11,102 bases of DNA. Source: Thermoanaerobaculaceae bacterium (GTDB taxonomy: Bacteria > Acidobacteriota > Thermoanaerobaculia > Thermoanaerobaculales > Thermoanaerobaculaceae). This document shows, piece by piece, positions 1 through 7,367 of this stretch (the first letter of the stretch is position 1; the number at the start of each line of letters is the position of its first letter). Made by a program: the position numbers and the translations under genes. Location: NCBI GenBank assembly GCA_022865555.1, contig JALHTD010000013.1, forward strand, positions 1 to 11,102, in the 5' to 3' direction. The notes under the pieces were generated by a model. The model saw only the letters and a program-made list of their open reading frames with translations, did not search any database and was not told where the DNA came from.

Positions 1-1
1 C

Positions 2-1207
2 CTCGCCCCGATGCGCGGATTCCTGAGGATGGGCGCGATCATCGGGCTCATCTTCATCGTGGGGGGCGCGTTCAACATCCTCAACGACACCGGGGCGATC
101 GCCGCGGGCATCCACCAGCTCGTGAAGCTTCTGGGGCACCGAAGCTACCTGATCATTCCGATCGTGATGACGGTGTTCTCGTTCTTCGGGGGTGCGTACG
201 GCATGGCCGAGGAGGCGATCCCGTTCGCCCTGATCTTCGTGCCGATGGCCCTCGCCCTCGGCTACGACTCGATCGTCGGGGTCTGCCTGTCGTTCGTGGC
301 CGCCGGGGTTGGGTTCTCTGCCGGCTTCCTCAACCCGTTCACCGTCCAGATCTCGCAGGCCATCGCGGGCGTGCCCCTGGGCTCGGGGATCTACTACCGC
401 ATCCTCGTCTGGATCATCGCCACCACGCTGGCCATCGTCTGGGTGATGGTGTATGCGGCGCGCGTCAAGGCCGACCCCACGCGCAGCATCATGTACGACC
501 TCGACCGGCAGCGCCGCGAGGAGATCGGAAAGGCCGGGGCGGAGCCGGTCGTGTTCACCTGGCGGCACGGCCTGTGCCTGCTCGTCCTCCTCGGCGCGGT
601 CGTCGGGCTGATCGTGGGCTCGACGATGTACAAGTGGTACATGGTGGAGTTCGCGGGGCTCTTCTTCGCGATGGGCGTGCTGGCCGGGCTCGCCGCCGGC
701 ATCGGGCCGAACAAGCTCGCCAAGTCGTTCATCACGGGCGCAAAGGACCTTGGCGGCGCCGCGCTGATCGTCGCCTTCGCCGGGGGCATCGTCGTGATCC
801 TCGAGGACGGCCACATCCTGGACACCATCCTCTACGGCATGGCCTCCGTCACCTCGCACTTCGGGGGCGTGCTGGCGGCCCAGGCGATGTACGTGCTGCA
901 GTTCATCCTGAACTTCTTCATCCCGTCGGGCTCGACCAAGGCTGTGCTGACGATGCCGCTCCTCGCGCCGCTCGCGGATCTCTCGGGGATCACACGGCAG
1001 ACGCTCGTGCTCGCCTACCAGCTCGGGGCCGGCTTCAACAGCATGATCCTCCCGACCTCCGCGGTCACGGTGGGCACGCTGGCGCTGGCCAAGATCCCCT
1101 ACGAGCGCTGGGTGAAGTGGAACTGGAAGATGCAGATCCTCTTCTTCGTGCTCTCGCTCTCGGCGCTGGTCTGGCCCGCGCTCACCGGGTGGACGGGGAT
1201 TCGCTAG
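2..1207 (+). CDS. YfcC family (DcuC superfamily) inner-membrane transporter, 5' partial
   Basis: About 401 residues are visible. The frame is open to the left edge, and the residues before the first ATG (L-A-P then MRGF) fit the family's conserved 'APxxGF' segment, so the ATG at 11 is probably internal and the true start lies upstream. Family members are usually about 450-510 residues. Roughly ten or more hydrophobic segments are visible (numbering from the ATG at 11: about 7-27, 42-62, 68-106, 130-150, 188-206, 210-232, 248-266, 285-305, 328-355, 372-393). The conserved 'NFFIPSGSTKAVLTMPLLAP' block near 300-320 and 'GFNSMILPTSAVTVGTLALA' near 340-360 are typical of YfcC/C4-dicarboxylate-carrier-like proteins. 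The family contains putative carboxylate and amino-acid carriers; the substrate cannot be read from sequence. The GntR-type regulator 174 bp downstream and the peptidase genes beyond it suggest an amino-acid or dipeptide substrate (inference). Confidence 0.85.
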   Translation, partial: LAPMRGFLRMGAIIGLIFIVGGAFNILNDTGAIAAGIHQLVKLLGHRSYLIIPIVMTVFSFFGGAYGMAEEAIPFALIFVPMALALGYDSIVGVCLSFVAAGVGFSAGFLNPFTVQISQAIAGVPLGSGIYYRILVWIIATTLAIVWVMVYAARVKADPTRSIMYDLDRQRREEIGKAGAEPVVFTWRHGLCLLVLLGAVVGLIVGSTMYKWYMVEFAGLFFAMGVLAGLAAGIGPNKLAKSFITGAKDLGGAALIVAFAGGIVVILEDGHILDTILYGMASVTSHFGGVLAAQAMYVLQFILNFFIPSGSTKAVLTMPLLAPLADLSGITRQTLVLAYQLGAGFNSMILPTSAVTVGTLALAKIPYERWVKWNWKMQILFFVLSLSALVWPALTGWTGIR

Positions 1208-1292
1208 GCCCGATCCGTGTGCCTCTTCGCCGGCGCAGCGCGGTGCATCGGGACTGAATCCCAGGCGTAAGCTTTTCTCCTCCCGTGCGACG

Positions 1293-1318
1293 GAGGCGCT
1301 CAGGCCGCCTCTTGACTT
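1293..1318 (+). terminator. Weak hairpin after the transporter gene
   Basis: GAGGCG at 1293-1298 pairs with CGCCTC at 1306-1311 (6-bp stem, 7-nt loop), followed by TTGACTT. The T-tract is poor and the right flank is also the proposed -35 box of the next gene, so this may be a weak terminator or chance pairing in GC-rich DNA. Confidence 0.25.
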
Positions 1319-1340
1319 GCGAAATCCGGCTTGGTAGCCT
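1312..1340 (+). promoter_or_regulatory. Sigma-70-like promoter of the GntR regulator gene
   Basis: TTGACT (1312-1317) lies 17 bases before TAGCCT (1335-1340). The -10 is extended by a TGn motif (TG at 1332-1333). The predicted transcript start, near 1347, leaves a leader of about 35 bases before the regulator ATG at 1382. It is the best -35/-10 pair seen by eye in the window; no start site has been measured. Confidence 0.5.
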
Positions 1341-1352
1341 GCCGGCCAGGTT

Positions 1353-1370
1353 AGATATTAGATCAGATAT
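1353..1370. promoter_or_regulatory. AT-rich AGATAT direct repeats, candidate operator
   Basis: AGATAT occurs at 1353-1358 and 1365-1370 with a third AGAT at 1360-1363. This forms an AT-rich island in otherwise GC-rich DNA, just downstream of the predicted transcript start and just before the Shine-Dalgarno GGAG (1373-1376). The position would suit autorepression by the regulator encoded next. FadR-type operators are usually short inverted repeats, and this one is mainly a direct repeat with only weak dyad symmetry, so the role is inferred from position. Confidence 0.3.
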
Positions 1371-1381
1371 ACGGAGTCGCA

Positions 1382-2068
1382 ATGGCAAGTGAGCCCACAC
1401 CCCGCTCGCACCGCCAGCTCCACCACTGGGTCGCGGACCGCCTGCGCTCCGACATCCTGGAGGGACGGCTCAGGCCGGGGGAGTGGCTCCGCCAGGAGAG
1501 GCTGGCCCAAGCGTACAGCGTCTCCCAGATGCCGGTGCGCGAGGCGCTCAAGCAGCTCGCGGCCGAGGGGCTCGTGGAGCACGTCCCGTACCGGGGCGTG
1601 CGGGTGGTCGAGTTCGCCGCCGAGGACGTCGAGGACCTGTACGCCTGCCGGGCTTTCATCGAGGGCATGGCGGCGCGGTCCGCCGCGCAGAACGTCACCG
1701 ACGAGGAGCTCTCCGACCTGGCGGGGCTGCACGAGCAGATGGTGCGCTGCAGGACCCCGGAGGACCTGGCCCAGTACCGCGAGCTGAACCGCCGCTTTCA
1801 CGCGCTCATCTTCTCGGCCAGCCGGCGGTCGTACATCGTGAGGACGCTCGCGCAGCTGTGGTCCGCCTTCCCCACGATGCTGTGGAGCAACATCCCGCGG
1901 ATCGCCGTGGCATCGGTGCCCGGCCGCGACGAGCCCGATGCCGCCGAGCACGAGGAGATCGTGGCGGCGCTTGCGGCGCGTGACGCCGAGCGCGCCGAGC
2001 GCGCGGTGCGCAGGCACATCGAGTCGGCGGGAGAGATGCTGGTGGCAGGAATGAGGGCGCAAACGTGA
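1382..2068 (+). CDS. GntR family transcriptional regulator, FadR subfamily (FCD domain)
   Basis: The 228-residue product has the usual length for FadR-type regulators. Residues about 12-75 form the winged helix-turn-helix; the pattern 'ILEGRLRPGEWLRQERLA...VSQMPVREALKQLAAEGLV' is diagnostic of GntR proteins. Residues about 80-220 are the all-helical FCD ligand domain. Its usual metal-site pattern (D-x3-H, H, H) is seen as N136-x3-H140, H190 and H212, with Asn in place of the common Asp, a substitution also found in natural members. The start is set by GGAG at 1373-1376, five bases before ATG 1382. FCD regulators typically respond to carboxylates, sugar acids or amino-acid-derived metabolites. 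It sits between a transporter gene and a TonB-dependent receptor gene, so one or both are plausible targets. It is probably a cytoplasmic dimeric repressor; the ligand is unknown. Confidence 0.93.
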   Translation: MASEPTPRSHRQLHHWVADRLRSDILEGRLRPGEWLRQERLAQAYSVSQMPVREALKQLAAEGLVEHVPYRGVRVVEFAAEDVEDLYACRAFIEGMAARSAAQNVTDEELSDLAGLHEQMVRCRTPEDLAQYRELNRRFHALIFSASRRSYIVRTLAQLWSAFPTMLWSNIPRIAVASVPGRDEPDAAEHEEIVAALAARDAERAERAVRRHIESAGEMLVAGMRAQT

Positions 2069-2088
2069 GCAAGCATCGGTGCGATATG

Positions 2089-2103
2089 CCGCCATCGTGG
2101 CGG
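2089..2103. repeat. Perfect short inverted repeat upstream of the receptor gene
   Basis: CCGCCA and TGGCGG face each other across a 3-base TCG centre. There is no following T-tract, so it does not look like a terminator. It lies in the 143-bp gap between the regulator stop and the receptor start and could be an operator half-site pair or chance pairing in GC-rich DNA. Confidence 0.25.
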
Positions 2104-2211
2104 TGTGCGTGCCTGGCATTGGCGGGGCCGGTGTGGCGAGCCCGTGCAGGCTTCCGGTCCAGGATCGAGGCGCCGCGCCCGTTCAGGCGTGGCGCCCGGG
2201 GAGGAGACATG

Positions 2212-4953
2212 ATGCGAAAGGTTCTTCAAGGTGCTGTGGTAGGCCTGATGGTGCTTGCGCTGGCGGCGCCGGTCGCCGCGCAGAGCAGCACGTCGGGCGG
2301 CATCCGGGGCACGGTCAGGGACCCGCAGGGAGTGGTGCTCCCGGGCGTCGCGGTGACGGCGTACTCCACCGCCCTGGTCGCCGGGAAGATGACCGCGTAC
2401 TCTGACGAGCGCGGGGTGTACAGGTTCACCTCGCTGCCCATCGGGACCTACGTCCTCGAGGCCGAGCTCGCCGGGTTCGCGAAGGTCCGGCAGGAGGACG
2501 TGCGGATCAGCATCGGCCGTGAGCTGGGCATCGACATCACGCTCTCACAGGCGAAGGTGGCCGAGGCGATCACGGTCAGCGCCGAGGCTCCGGTAATCAG
2601 CACGGTGGGCAACCAGGTGTCGAGCTACTTCGACACCAAGTGGATCGAACGCCAGCCGCTGCCCAGGAACTTCTACTTCATCCTCAACGCGGCCCCCGGC
2701 GTGAACTCCGAACCCACATCCGTGCTGACGAGCAACGTGCTGGCGTACGGCGGCAACTCCGCCCGCCAGAACACCTACACCCTCGACGGGGTGAACGTCT
2801 CCGACCCGGGAGGCGGCTCGTACTGGGTGCTGCCGAGCATCCAGTGGATGGAGGAGGTCCGGGTCGGCGGGCTCGGCGCAGACGCCGAGTACGGCGGCTT
2901 CACGGGCGGCGTGATCAACGGCGTGACCAAGTCGGGAGGCAACGTCTTCCACGGTGGGATCGAGTACTACTACGAGCCGGAGAGCTGGGTCTCCAACAAC
3001 AACCCGGAGGGGGCGCAGTCGACGTTCAAGTTCTCCGACGCGGCGCTCAGCCTGGGTGGCAAGTTCGTGGAGGACAAGCTCTGGTACTTCATCTCCGGCG
3101 AGTACTGGCAAAACACGACGACACCGGTGAACGCCCCATCGTCCTCTGTTCGCAATATCGGCCGCGGCCTCGGCAAGCTCACCTTCCAGGCCAGCGAGGG
3201 GAACCGGTTCTCGTTCATGGCCGAGGACGACAAGGTGGTTAACCAGAACCGCGGGAGCGACCCGTACGTCATGCCGGAGGCAACGTACAAGCAGGTGGGG
3301 CCCAACGTCACGGCGAGCCTTGGGTGGGAATCGCTGATCAACGCCAATAACTTCATCAACCTCAGGGCTACTTACATGGACGGACGCGACGACGCCCTGC
3401 CGTACCACGGCGAAAACACCAATGGCCGCATCGACGAGAACACCGGGATCTCCTGGGTCAACCTGGACATTCGAGGCCTCGACTTCCGTCGCAGCGAGAG
3501 CATCGACGGTTCCTGGAACCTGTTCTCCGACGCCCTGTTCGGTGGCAACGACTCGCACTCGTTCAAGTTCGGAGCGAAGTACGAGGTCGGTTGGGTCACC
3601 GAAAACACAATCCGTAACGGCGGCTTCACCTACTACGACGACTCCTCGTCCTGCGACTCGGAGGAGGCGTACTTCGCCGACCCGACGTGCGGCGCCTACT
3701 ACATCGAGAAGGGCTACGGCGAGTACAACGAGTGGCTGAAGTGGAACGGCTATTCGCTCTACGCTCAGGACTCGATCCGCCTCGACCAGTTCACGCTCAA
3801 CATCGGGTTGCGCTACGGCGGCTACAACGGCGGGTTCGCGGAGGGCCATGGCGACCAGAACATCTACCAGGTGACCTACTTGGATCCGCGCATCGGGTTC
3901 GTGTGGGACCTCACCGGCAACGCGCGCAGCGTCGTGAAGGCGCACTGGGGCAGGTACCACCAGGGGATGGTTGCCTGGTTCTGGGATCGTGAGGCCTCGG
4001 GAAACATCGAGGTGCCCAGCCAGGACTGCTACTGGGATTCGGACACGCAGGCGTACAGCGACTGCGACGAGCCGGTGTCGGGCAGCACCGCCACCATGGG
4101 CGATCTCAGCCACCCGTACGTTGACGAAACGCTCGTCACCTTCGAGCAGGCTCTCGGCCCGGTCAGCTCGATCGGCCTCGACCTGATGCAGCGGAACTTC
4201 CGCAGCTTCATGGTGATGGAGAACGTGAACGACGACTACGAGACGCTCGTCGCGCACAACAACCCGTTGACCGGGGGCGACCTCCCGGTCTACGACCTGC
4301 TCTCGCCGCCCGTCTTCGTCCTCACCCAGAACAACCCGGCGTTCCGCGACTTCAAGTCGGTGATACTCCGCTTCGACAAGCACTACGCCGACGGCTGGCA
4401 GCTCAGGGCCTCGGTCGTGTGGTCGGACAACAAGGGGAACATCGAGAACGACTACAGCTACGAACCCTCCTACACGGACAAGAACGGCCAGACCAACCTC
4501 GTCGGCAGAATGACGTACTCGACCAACGAGTGGGAGGGCAAGCTCTCCGGCTCGGTGGACCTCCCGCTCAACTTCCAGTTCAGCGCGTTCTACACCTACC
4601 TGTCGGGGCAATACTGGACGCCGTACGTGCGGGTCAGGGGGCTCGACTGGAACGCCAGCACCGGAAACTTCATCTACATGGTCCCGCTGGGCACCGAGAA
4701 GTTCCCCGCGCGCAACCTCATCGACCTACGGCTCGCCTGGAACGCCAACTTCGGCAAGGCCATGAACCTGACGCTCTCGGCGGAGTGCTTCAACTGCACG
4801 AACAGCTCGACGAAGCTCAGCAACGCTTCTGACCGCTGGGGCGACTACCGCATCTCGAGCGGCGCGTGGACGGGGCCAAGGTCTGTCTACGGCGTCACGG
4901 ACGCGATCGAGCAGCCCAGGCAGATCCGGGCGGGCGTGCGGTTCAGCTTCTGA
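2212..4953 (+). CDS. TonB-dependent outer-membrane receptor with N-terminal carboxypeptidase-regulatory-like domain
   Basis: The 913-residue product would import a ligand across the outer membrane using TonB energy. Residues 1-23 are a signal peptide (MRKVLQG, hydrophobic core, PVAAQ). Residues about 28-112 form the carboxypeptidase-regulatory-like beta domain (GTVRDPQGVVLPGVAV, ERGVYRFTSLPIGTYVLEAE). A TonB-box-like ITVSAEAPVI follows near 120-129. The plug carries 'TYTLDGVNVSDPGGGSYW' and 'GGVINGVTKSGGN'. The rest is an aromatic-rich beta-barrel ending in VRFSF, the usual Phe-terminal barrel signal. GGAGGAG at 2200-2206 sits five bases before ATG 2212; ATG 2209 would be too close, and an in-frame GTG at 2065 would add 49 residues ahead of the signal peptide. 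Six cysteines in three close pairs (481/493, 606/618, 859/862) suggest disulphides in surface loops. No SusD-like gene follows, as is usual for Acidobacteriota Oar-like receptors. The ligand is unknown. Confidence 0.92.
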   Translation: MRKVLQGAVVGLMVLALAAPVAAQSSTSGGIRGTVRDPQGVVLPGVAVTAYSTALVAGKMTAYSDERGVYRFTSLPIGTYVLEAELAGFAKVRQEDVRISIGRELGIDITLSQAKVAEAITVSAEAPVISTVGNQVSSYFDTKWIERQPLPRNFYFILNAAPGVNSEPTSVLTSNVLAYGGNSARQNTYTLDGVNVSDPGGGSYWVLPSIQWMEEVRVGGLGADAEYGGFTGGVINGVTKSGGNVFHGGIEYYYEPESWVSNNNPEGAQSTFKFSDAALSLGGKFVEDKLWYFISGEYWQNTTTPVNAPSSSVRNIGRGLGKLTFQASEGNRFSFMAEDDKVVNQNRGSDPYVMPEATYKQVGPNVTASLGWESLINANNFINLRATYMDGRDDALPYHGENTNGRIDENTGISWVNLDIRGLDFRRSESIDGSWNLFSDALFGGNDSHSFKFGAKYEVGWVTENTIRNGGFTYYDDSSSCDSEEAYFADPTCGAYYIEKGYGEYNEWLKWNGYSLYAQDSIRLDQFTLNIGLRYGGYNGGFAEGHGDQNIYQVTYLDPRIGFVWDLTGNARSVVKAHWGRYHQGMVAWFWDREASGNIEVPSQDCYWDSDTQAYSDCDEPVSGSTATMGDLSHPYVDETLVTFEQALGPVSSIGLDLMQRNFRSFMVMENVNDDYETLVAHNNPLTGGDLPVYDLLSPPVFVLTQNNPAFRDFKSVILRFDKHYADGWQLRASVVWSDNKGNIENDYSYEPSYTDKNGQTNLVGRMTYSTNEWEGKLSGSVDLPLNFQFSAFYTYLSGQYWTPYVRVRGLDWNASTGNFIYMVPLGTEKFPARNLIDLRLAWNANFGKAMNLTLSAECFNCTNSSTKLSNASDRWGDYRISSGAWTGPRSVYGVTDAIEQPRQIRAGVRFSF

Positions 4954-4975
4954 TTCGAGTCGTGCACCTGGGAAC

Positions 4976-5004
4976 GGGGCGGCCGAAAGGCCGCCCCTCG
5001 TTTC
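4976..5004 (+). terminator. Rho-independent terminator after the receptor gene
   Basis: A 9-bp perfect stem (4976-4984 with 4989-4997) is closed by a GAAA tetraloop and followed by TCGTTT. It starts 22 bases after the receptor stop and separates the receptor from the hydrolase cluster. The flanking GGGAACG/CGTTTCC can partly extend the stem. The T-tract is short and interrupted. Confidence 0.75.
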
Positions 5005-5054
5005 CCACCTTGAAGTAGGCCAAGCGTCGCACCCCGGCGCCTGAGGAGACGAAC

Positions 5055-5912
5055 ATGCGGCGATCTTTCCCGTTCGTTGTGCTGATGATTTGTGTGGGCG
5101 CACTGGTGCAGGGGTCCCCGCCGAAGGGCAACCTTGTGCTGATCGGGGGAGGCGAGAAGCCGGTCGAGGCGATGAGGAAGTTCGTCGAGCTGGCCGGCGG
5201 GCCGCAGGCCCTGATCGTGGCGATCCCCACCGCATCCAAGGAGCCCGACACCGGGTCGTACTACGTCAAGCTGTTCAAGGAGGAGTACGGGTGCGTCAAC
5301 GTCACCGCGCTCGAGATCAAGAGCAAGGCCGACGCGATGCGCCCCGACTACGCCGAGCTGGCCGGAAAAGCGGGCGGCATCTTCTTCGGCGGGGGCGACC
5401 AGATCCGCATCACCAACGCGCTGCTGGGCACCCCGGTCGGGACGGCGATCGCGGACTCATTCGCGCGCGGCGCGGTCATCGGCGGCACCTCGGCCGGCAC
5501 CGCGTGCCAGAGCGACCCCATGATCACCGGGGAGGGCGACTTCAAGGTGATCCGGGTCAACAGCGTCGAGCTCTGGCACGGTTTCGGCTTCTTCCGAGGG
5601 GTGGTCGTTGACCAGCACTTCATCGCCCGCCAGCGCTCCAACCGGCTCGTCTCGGTGATCCTCGAGCACCCGGAGCTGCTGGGCGTGGGCGTGGACGAGG
5701 ACACCGCAGTCTGGGTCCGGCCCGACGACACCTTCCAGGTGATCGGGAAGAGCTGCGTGATGGTGCTGGACGCGAAGGGGGCGGAGGTGAGCCGGCAGCC
5801 GGTCGAGACGGCCCAGGACCTGCTCGGGGTGCACGGCATGAGAGTCCACATCCTGCTGCCCGGCGAGAGCTTCGACCTCGCCAGGCGCGCCCCGATCGGC
5901 GCCGCGCGTTAG
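5055..5912 (+). CDS. Exported cyanophycinase-like peptidase, family S51
   Basis: The 285-residue product has the family's landmarks in order: GGGEK (31-35), GGGDQ (112-116), the nucleophile elbow GTSAG (144-148, Ser146), VDQHF (185-189, His188) followed by R-x-R-x-x-RL, and DEDTA (214-218). In cyanobacterial CphB these surround the catalytic Ser and His and the substrate-binding Gln, and the enzyme cuts cyanophycin (multi-L-arginyl-poly-L-aspartate) to beta-Asp-Arg dipeptides. Unlike cytoplasmic CphB, this protein opens with a hydrophobic signal-like segment (residues about 4-20), so it is probably periplasmic or secreted. GAGGAG at 5043-5048 sits six bases before ATG 5055. It is first in a three-gene run of exported proteins. 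The fold and catalytic class are well supported; that the substrate is cyanophycin rather than another isoaspartyl or Arg/Asp-containing peptide is inference. Confidence 0.85.
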   Translation: MRRSFPFVVLMICVGALVQGSPPKGNLVLIGGGEKPVEAMRKFVELAGGPQALIVAIPTASKEPDTGSYYVKLFKEEYGCVNVTALEIKSKADAMRPDYAELAGKAGGIFFGGGDQIRITNALLGTPVGTAIADSFARGAVIGGTSAGTACQSDPMITGEGDFKVIRVNSVELWHGFGFFRGVVVDQHFIARQRSNRLVSVILEHPELLGVGVDEDTAVWVRPDDTFQVIGKSCVMVLDAKGAEVSRQPVETAQDLLGVHGMRVHILLPGESFDLARRAPIGAAR

Positions 5913-5979
5913 GCCGGTGGCCGCGTACAATGCCCGCGTGTCTCGCCGGTCGCAAGGTGGTGACAAGGAGGTTTTTCCC

Positions 5980-7335
5980 ATGAGCGCTGGAAAAGTGGCC
6001 TGCCTGAAGAGGCTCGGGGTGCTGTTCCTCACGGTTGTCGGCTTCGGTTGGGCGACGGGAAGCGCCCGTGCCCAGGCCCCCGAGCAGAAGAAGCTGACCT
6101 GGGACCAGAGCAAGTCGGTCTACAACCGGCGGATCAGGCCGCCCGAGCCGGCCGAGAAGATCAACTGGGAGGAGCGGGTCACGGCCATGCTCAAGGAGGA
6201 GCCGGGCGACATTATCATCACCGGAGTCGGCGACATGATCTTCAACGAGCAGATCAGCAACCTCCCGGAGCCCTACCACCAGCAGTTGTTCCGGCTCATG
6301 CAGGAGGCCGACATCGCGTACGGCAACCTCGAGTTCTCGATGAACGAACACCCGGAGGCCCAGCGGCCGTTCTACAACTTCAGGGCGCCGATGGAGTTCG
6401 TCTGGGAGGTCGCCGCCATCGGCATCAACATGGTGAGCATGGCGAACAACCACGCCCTGGACTTCGGGCCGGAGGGGCTCAGGGACTGCCTCAAGGCGCT
6501 CGACCGCGCACAGATCACGCACGCCGGGGCCGGGCTCACGCTCGCCGCTGCCCGCGAGCCGGGCACGACGGGCGTGCAGAGCCAGAAGACCGACTTCGCC
6601 CTGCTCTCGTACATGAGGTACTGGACGCAGAAGTACCGCTGCGCCGACCCCAGCGCACCCTGCCTCGCCACGATCAACCCCGCCACGATTCTGGTGGCAA
6701 AGGAAGGGGGCCAGGTCGAGGCGATCGAGGGTCCGCTCGAGAACGACATCAAGGCGATGGAGGACGACATCGTGATGGCCAGGAGGCACAACAACATCGT
6801 GATGGTCTCCCTCCACAACCACGACGTCAGCCACCACCGCGCCTACGGCATCCAGGAGAACATCCCGCCCACCGAGGAGATCATGTACCGCAAGGCGATC
6901 GACGCCGGCGCGGACATCGTGATCGGCAGCGGGCCGCACGTCCTGCGGGGGATCGAGATCTACAAGGGGAAACCGATCTTCTACAGCCTCTCCGACTTCA
7001 TCTACCAGTACCGGACCCCCGACAAGATCCCGATCGACCTCATCCACCAGCGCGACGGTGAGATCGCGCGGCCGACCAACGTGTCCGTGTGGGACCGGCG
7101 GGACACGCCCCAGACGATGGAGGGGATCCTGATCCGGATGACCCTCAACGAAGAGAAGCTCAGGAGGATCGAGTTCATCCCCGTTTCGATCGACGACGAG
7201 GGGCCGCTCTACGGCGTCCCGCGCTTTGCCAGCACCGCGAGGTGCAAGGAGATGATCGAGCGGGTTCAGAGGCTCTCGAACCCTTACAAGACCACGATCG
7301 TCAACAAGGGCTGGTACGCCGAGGTGCAATTCTAG
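5980..7335 (+). CDS. Exported CapA/PgsA family protein (metallophosphatase fold)
   Basis: The 451-residue product resembles the poly-gamma-glutamate capsule protein CapA/PgsA family, which has a calcineurin-like metallophosphatase fold. Motifs in order: TGVGDMIFN (81-89, Asp85), YGNLEFS (114-120), MANNHALDFG (154-163), SLHNHDVSHH (277-286), GSGPHVLRGIE (316-326, His320) and IFYSLSDF (333-340). These correspond to the family's metal-ligand motifs GD, NLE, NNH and xPHv. Residues 1-33 form a signal peptide (hydrophobic 12-26, ending SARAQA). AAGGAGG at 5965-5971 lies eight bases before ATG 5980, which favours it over an in-frame upstream ATG at 5917 that lacks the signal-peptide layout. It begins 67 bp after the cyanophycinase-like gene and ends 32 bp before the peptidase gene, consistent with one transcript. 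Poly-gamma-glutamate synthesis genes (CapB/CapC) are absent here, so a hydrolytic or processing role is as plausible as capsule assembly. The exact reaction is unknown. Confidence 0.82.
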   Translation: MSAGKVACLKRLGVLFLTVVGFGWATGSARAQAPEQKKLTWDQSKSVYNRRIRPPEPAEKINWEERVTAMLKEEPGDIIITGVGDMIFNEQISNLPEPYHQQLFRLMQEADIAYGNLEFSMNEHPEAQRPFYNFRAPMEFVWEVAAIGINMVSMANNHALDFGPEGLRDCLKALDRAQITHAGAGLTLAAAREPGTTGVQSQKTDFALLSYMRYWTQKYRCADPSAPCLATINPATILVAKEGGQVEAIEGPLENDIKAMEDDIVMARRHNNIVMVSLHNHDVSHHRAYGIQENIPPTEEIMYRKAIDAGADIVIGSGPHVLRGIEIYKGKPIFYSLSDFIYQYRTPDKIPIDLIHQRDGEIARPTNVSVWDRRDTPQTMEGILIRMTLNEEKLRRIEFIPVSIDDEGPLYGVPRFASTARCKEMIERVQRLSNPYKTTIVNKGWYAEVQF

Positions 7336-7367
7336 ACGTCTGACGCCAATCCTGATTGGAGCGAAAG

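Noticed and set aside
2065..2211. In-frame GTG at 2065 that overlaps the regulator stop (GTGA) and would extend the receptor by 49 residues
   Set aside because: It has no proper Shine-Dalgarno, the extension is Arg-rich and precedes a clean signal peptide, and GGAGGAG at 2200-2206 clearly serves ATG 2212.
2545..4611. Long minus-strand frame of about 690 codons opposite the receptor gene
   Set aside because: It is a typical high-GC shadow frame: low complexity Val/Arg/Glu content and no recognisable domain, while the plus strand encodes a clear receptor.
5926..5931. TACAAT as a -10 box for the CapA and peptidase genes
   Set aside because: There is no recognisable -35 at 16-18 bases and no extended -10; a single hexamer is weak evidence.
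5917..5979. Earlier in-frame ATG at 5917 for the CapA-type protein
   Set aside because: It lies only a few bases after the previous stop without a good ribosome site, whereas AAGGAGG at 5965-5971 fits ATG 5980 and leaves a normal signal peptide.
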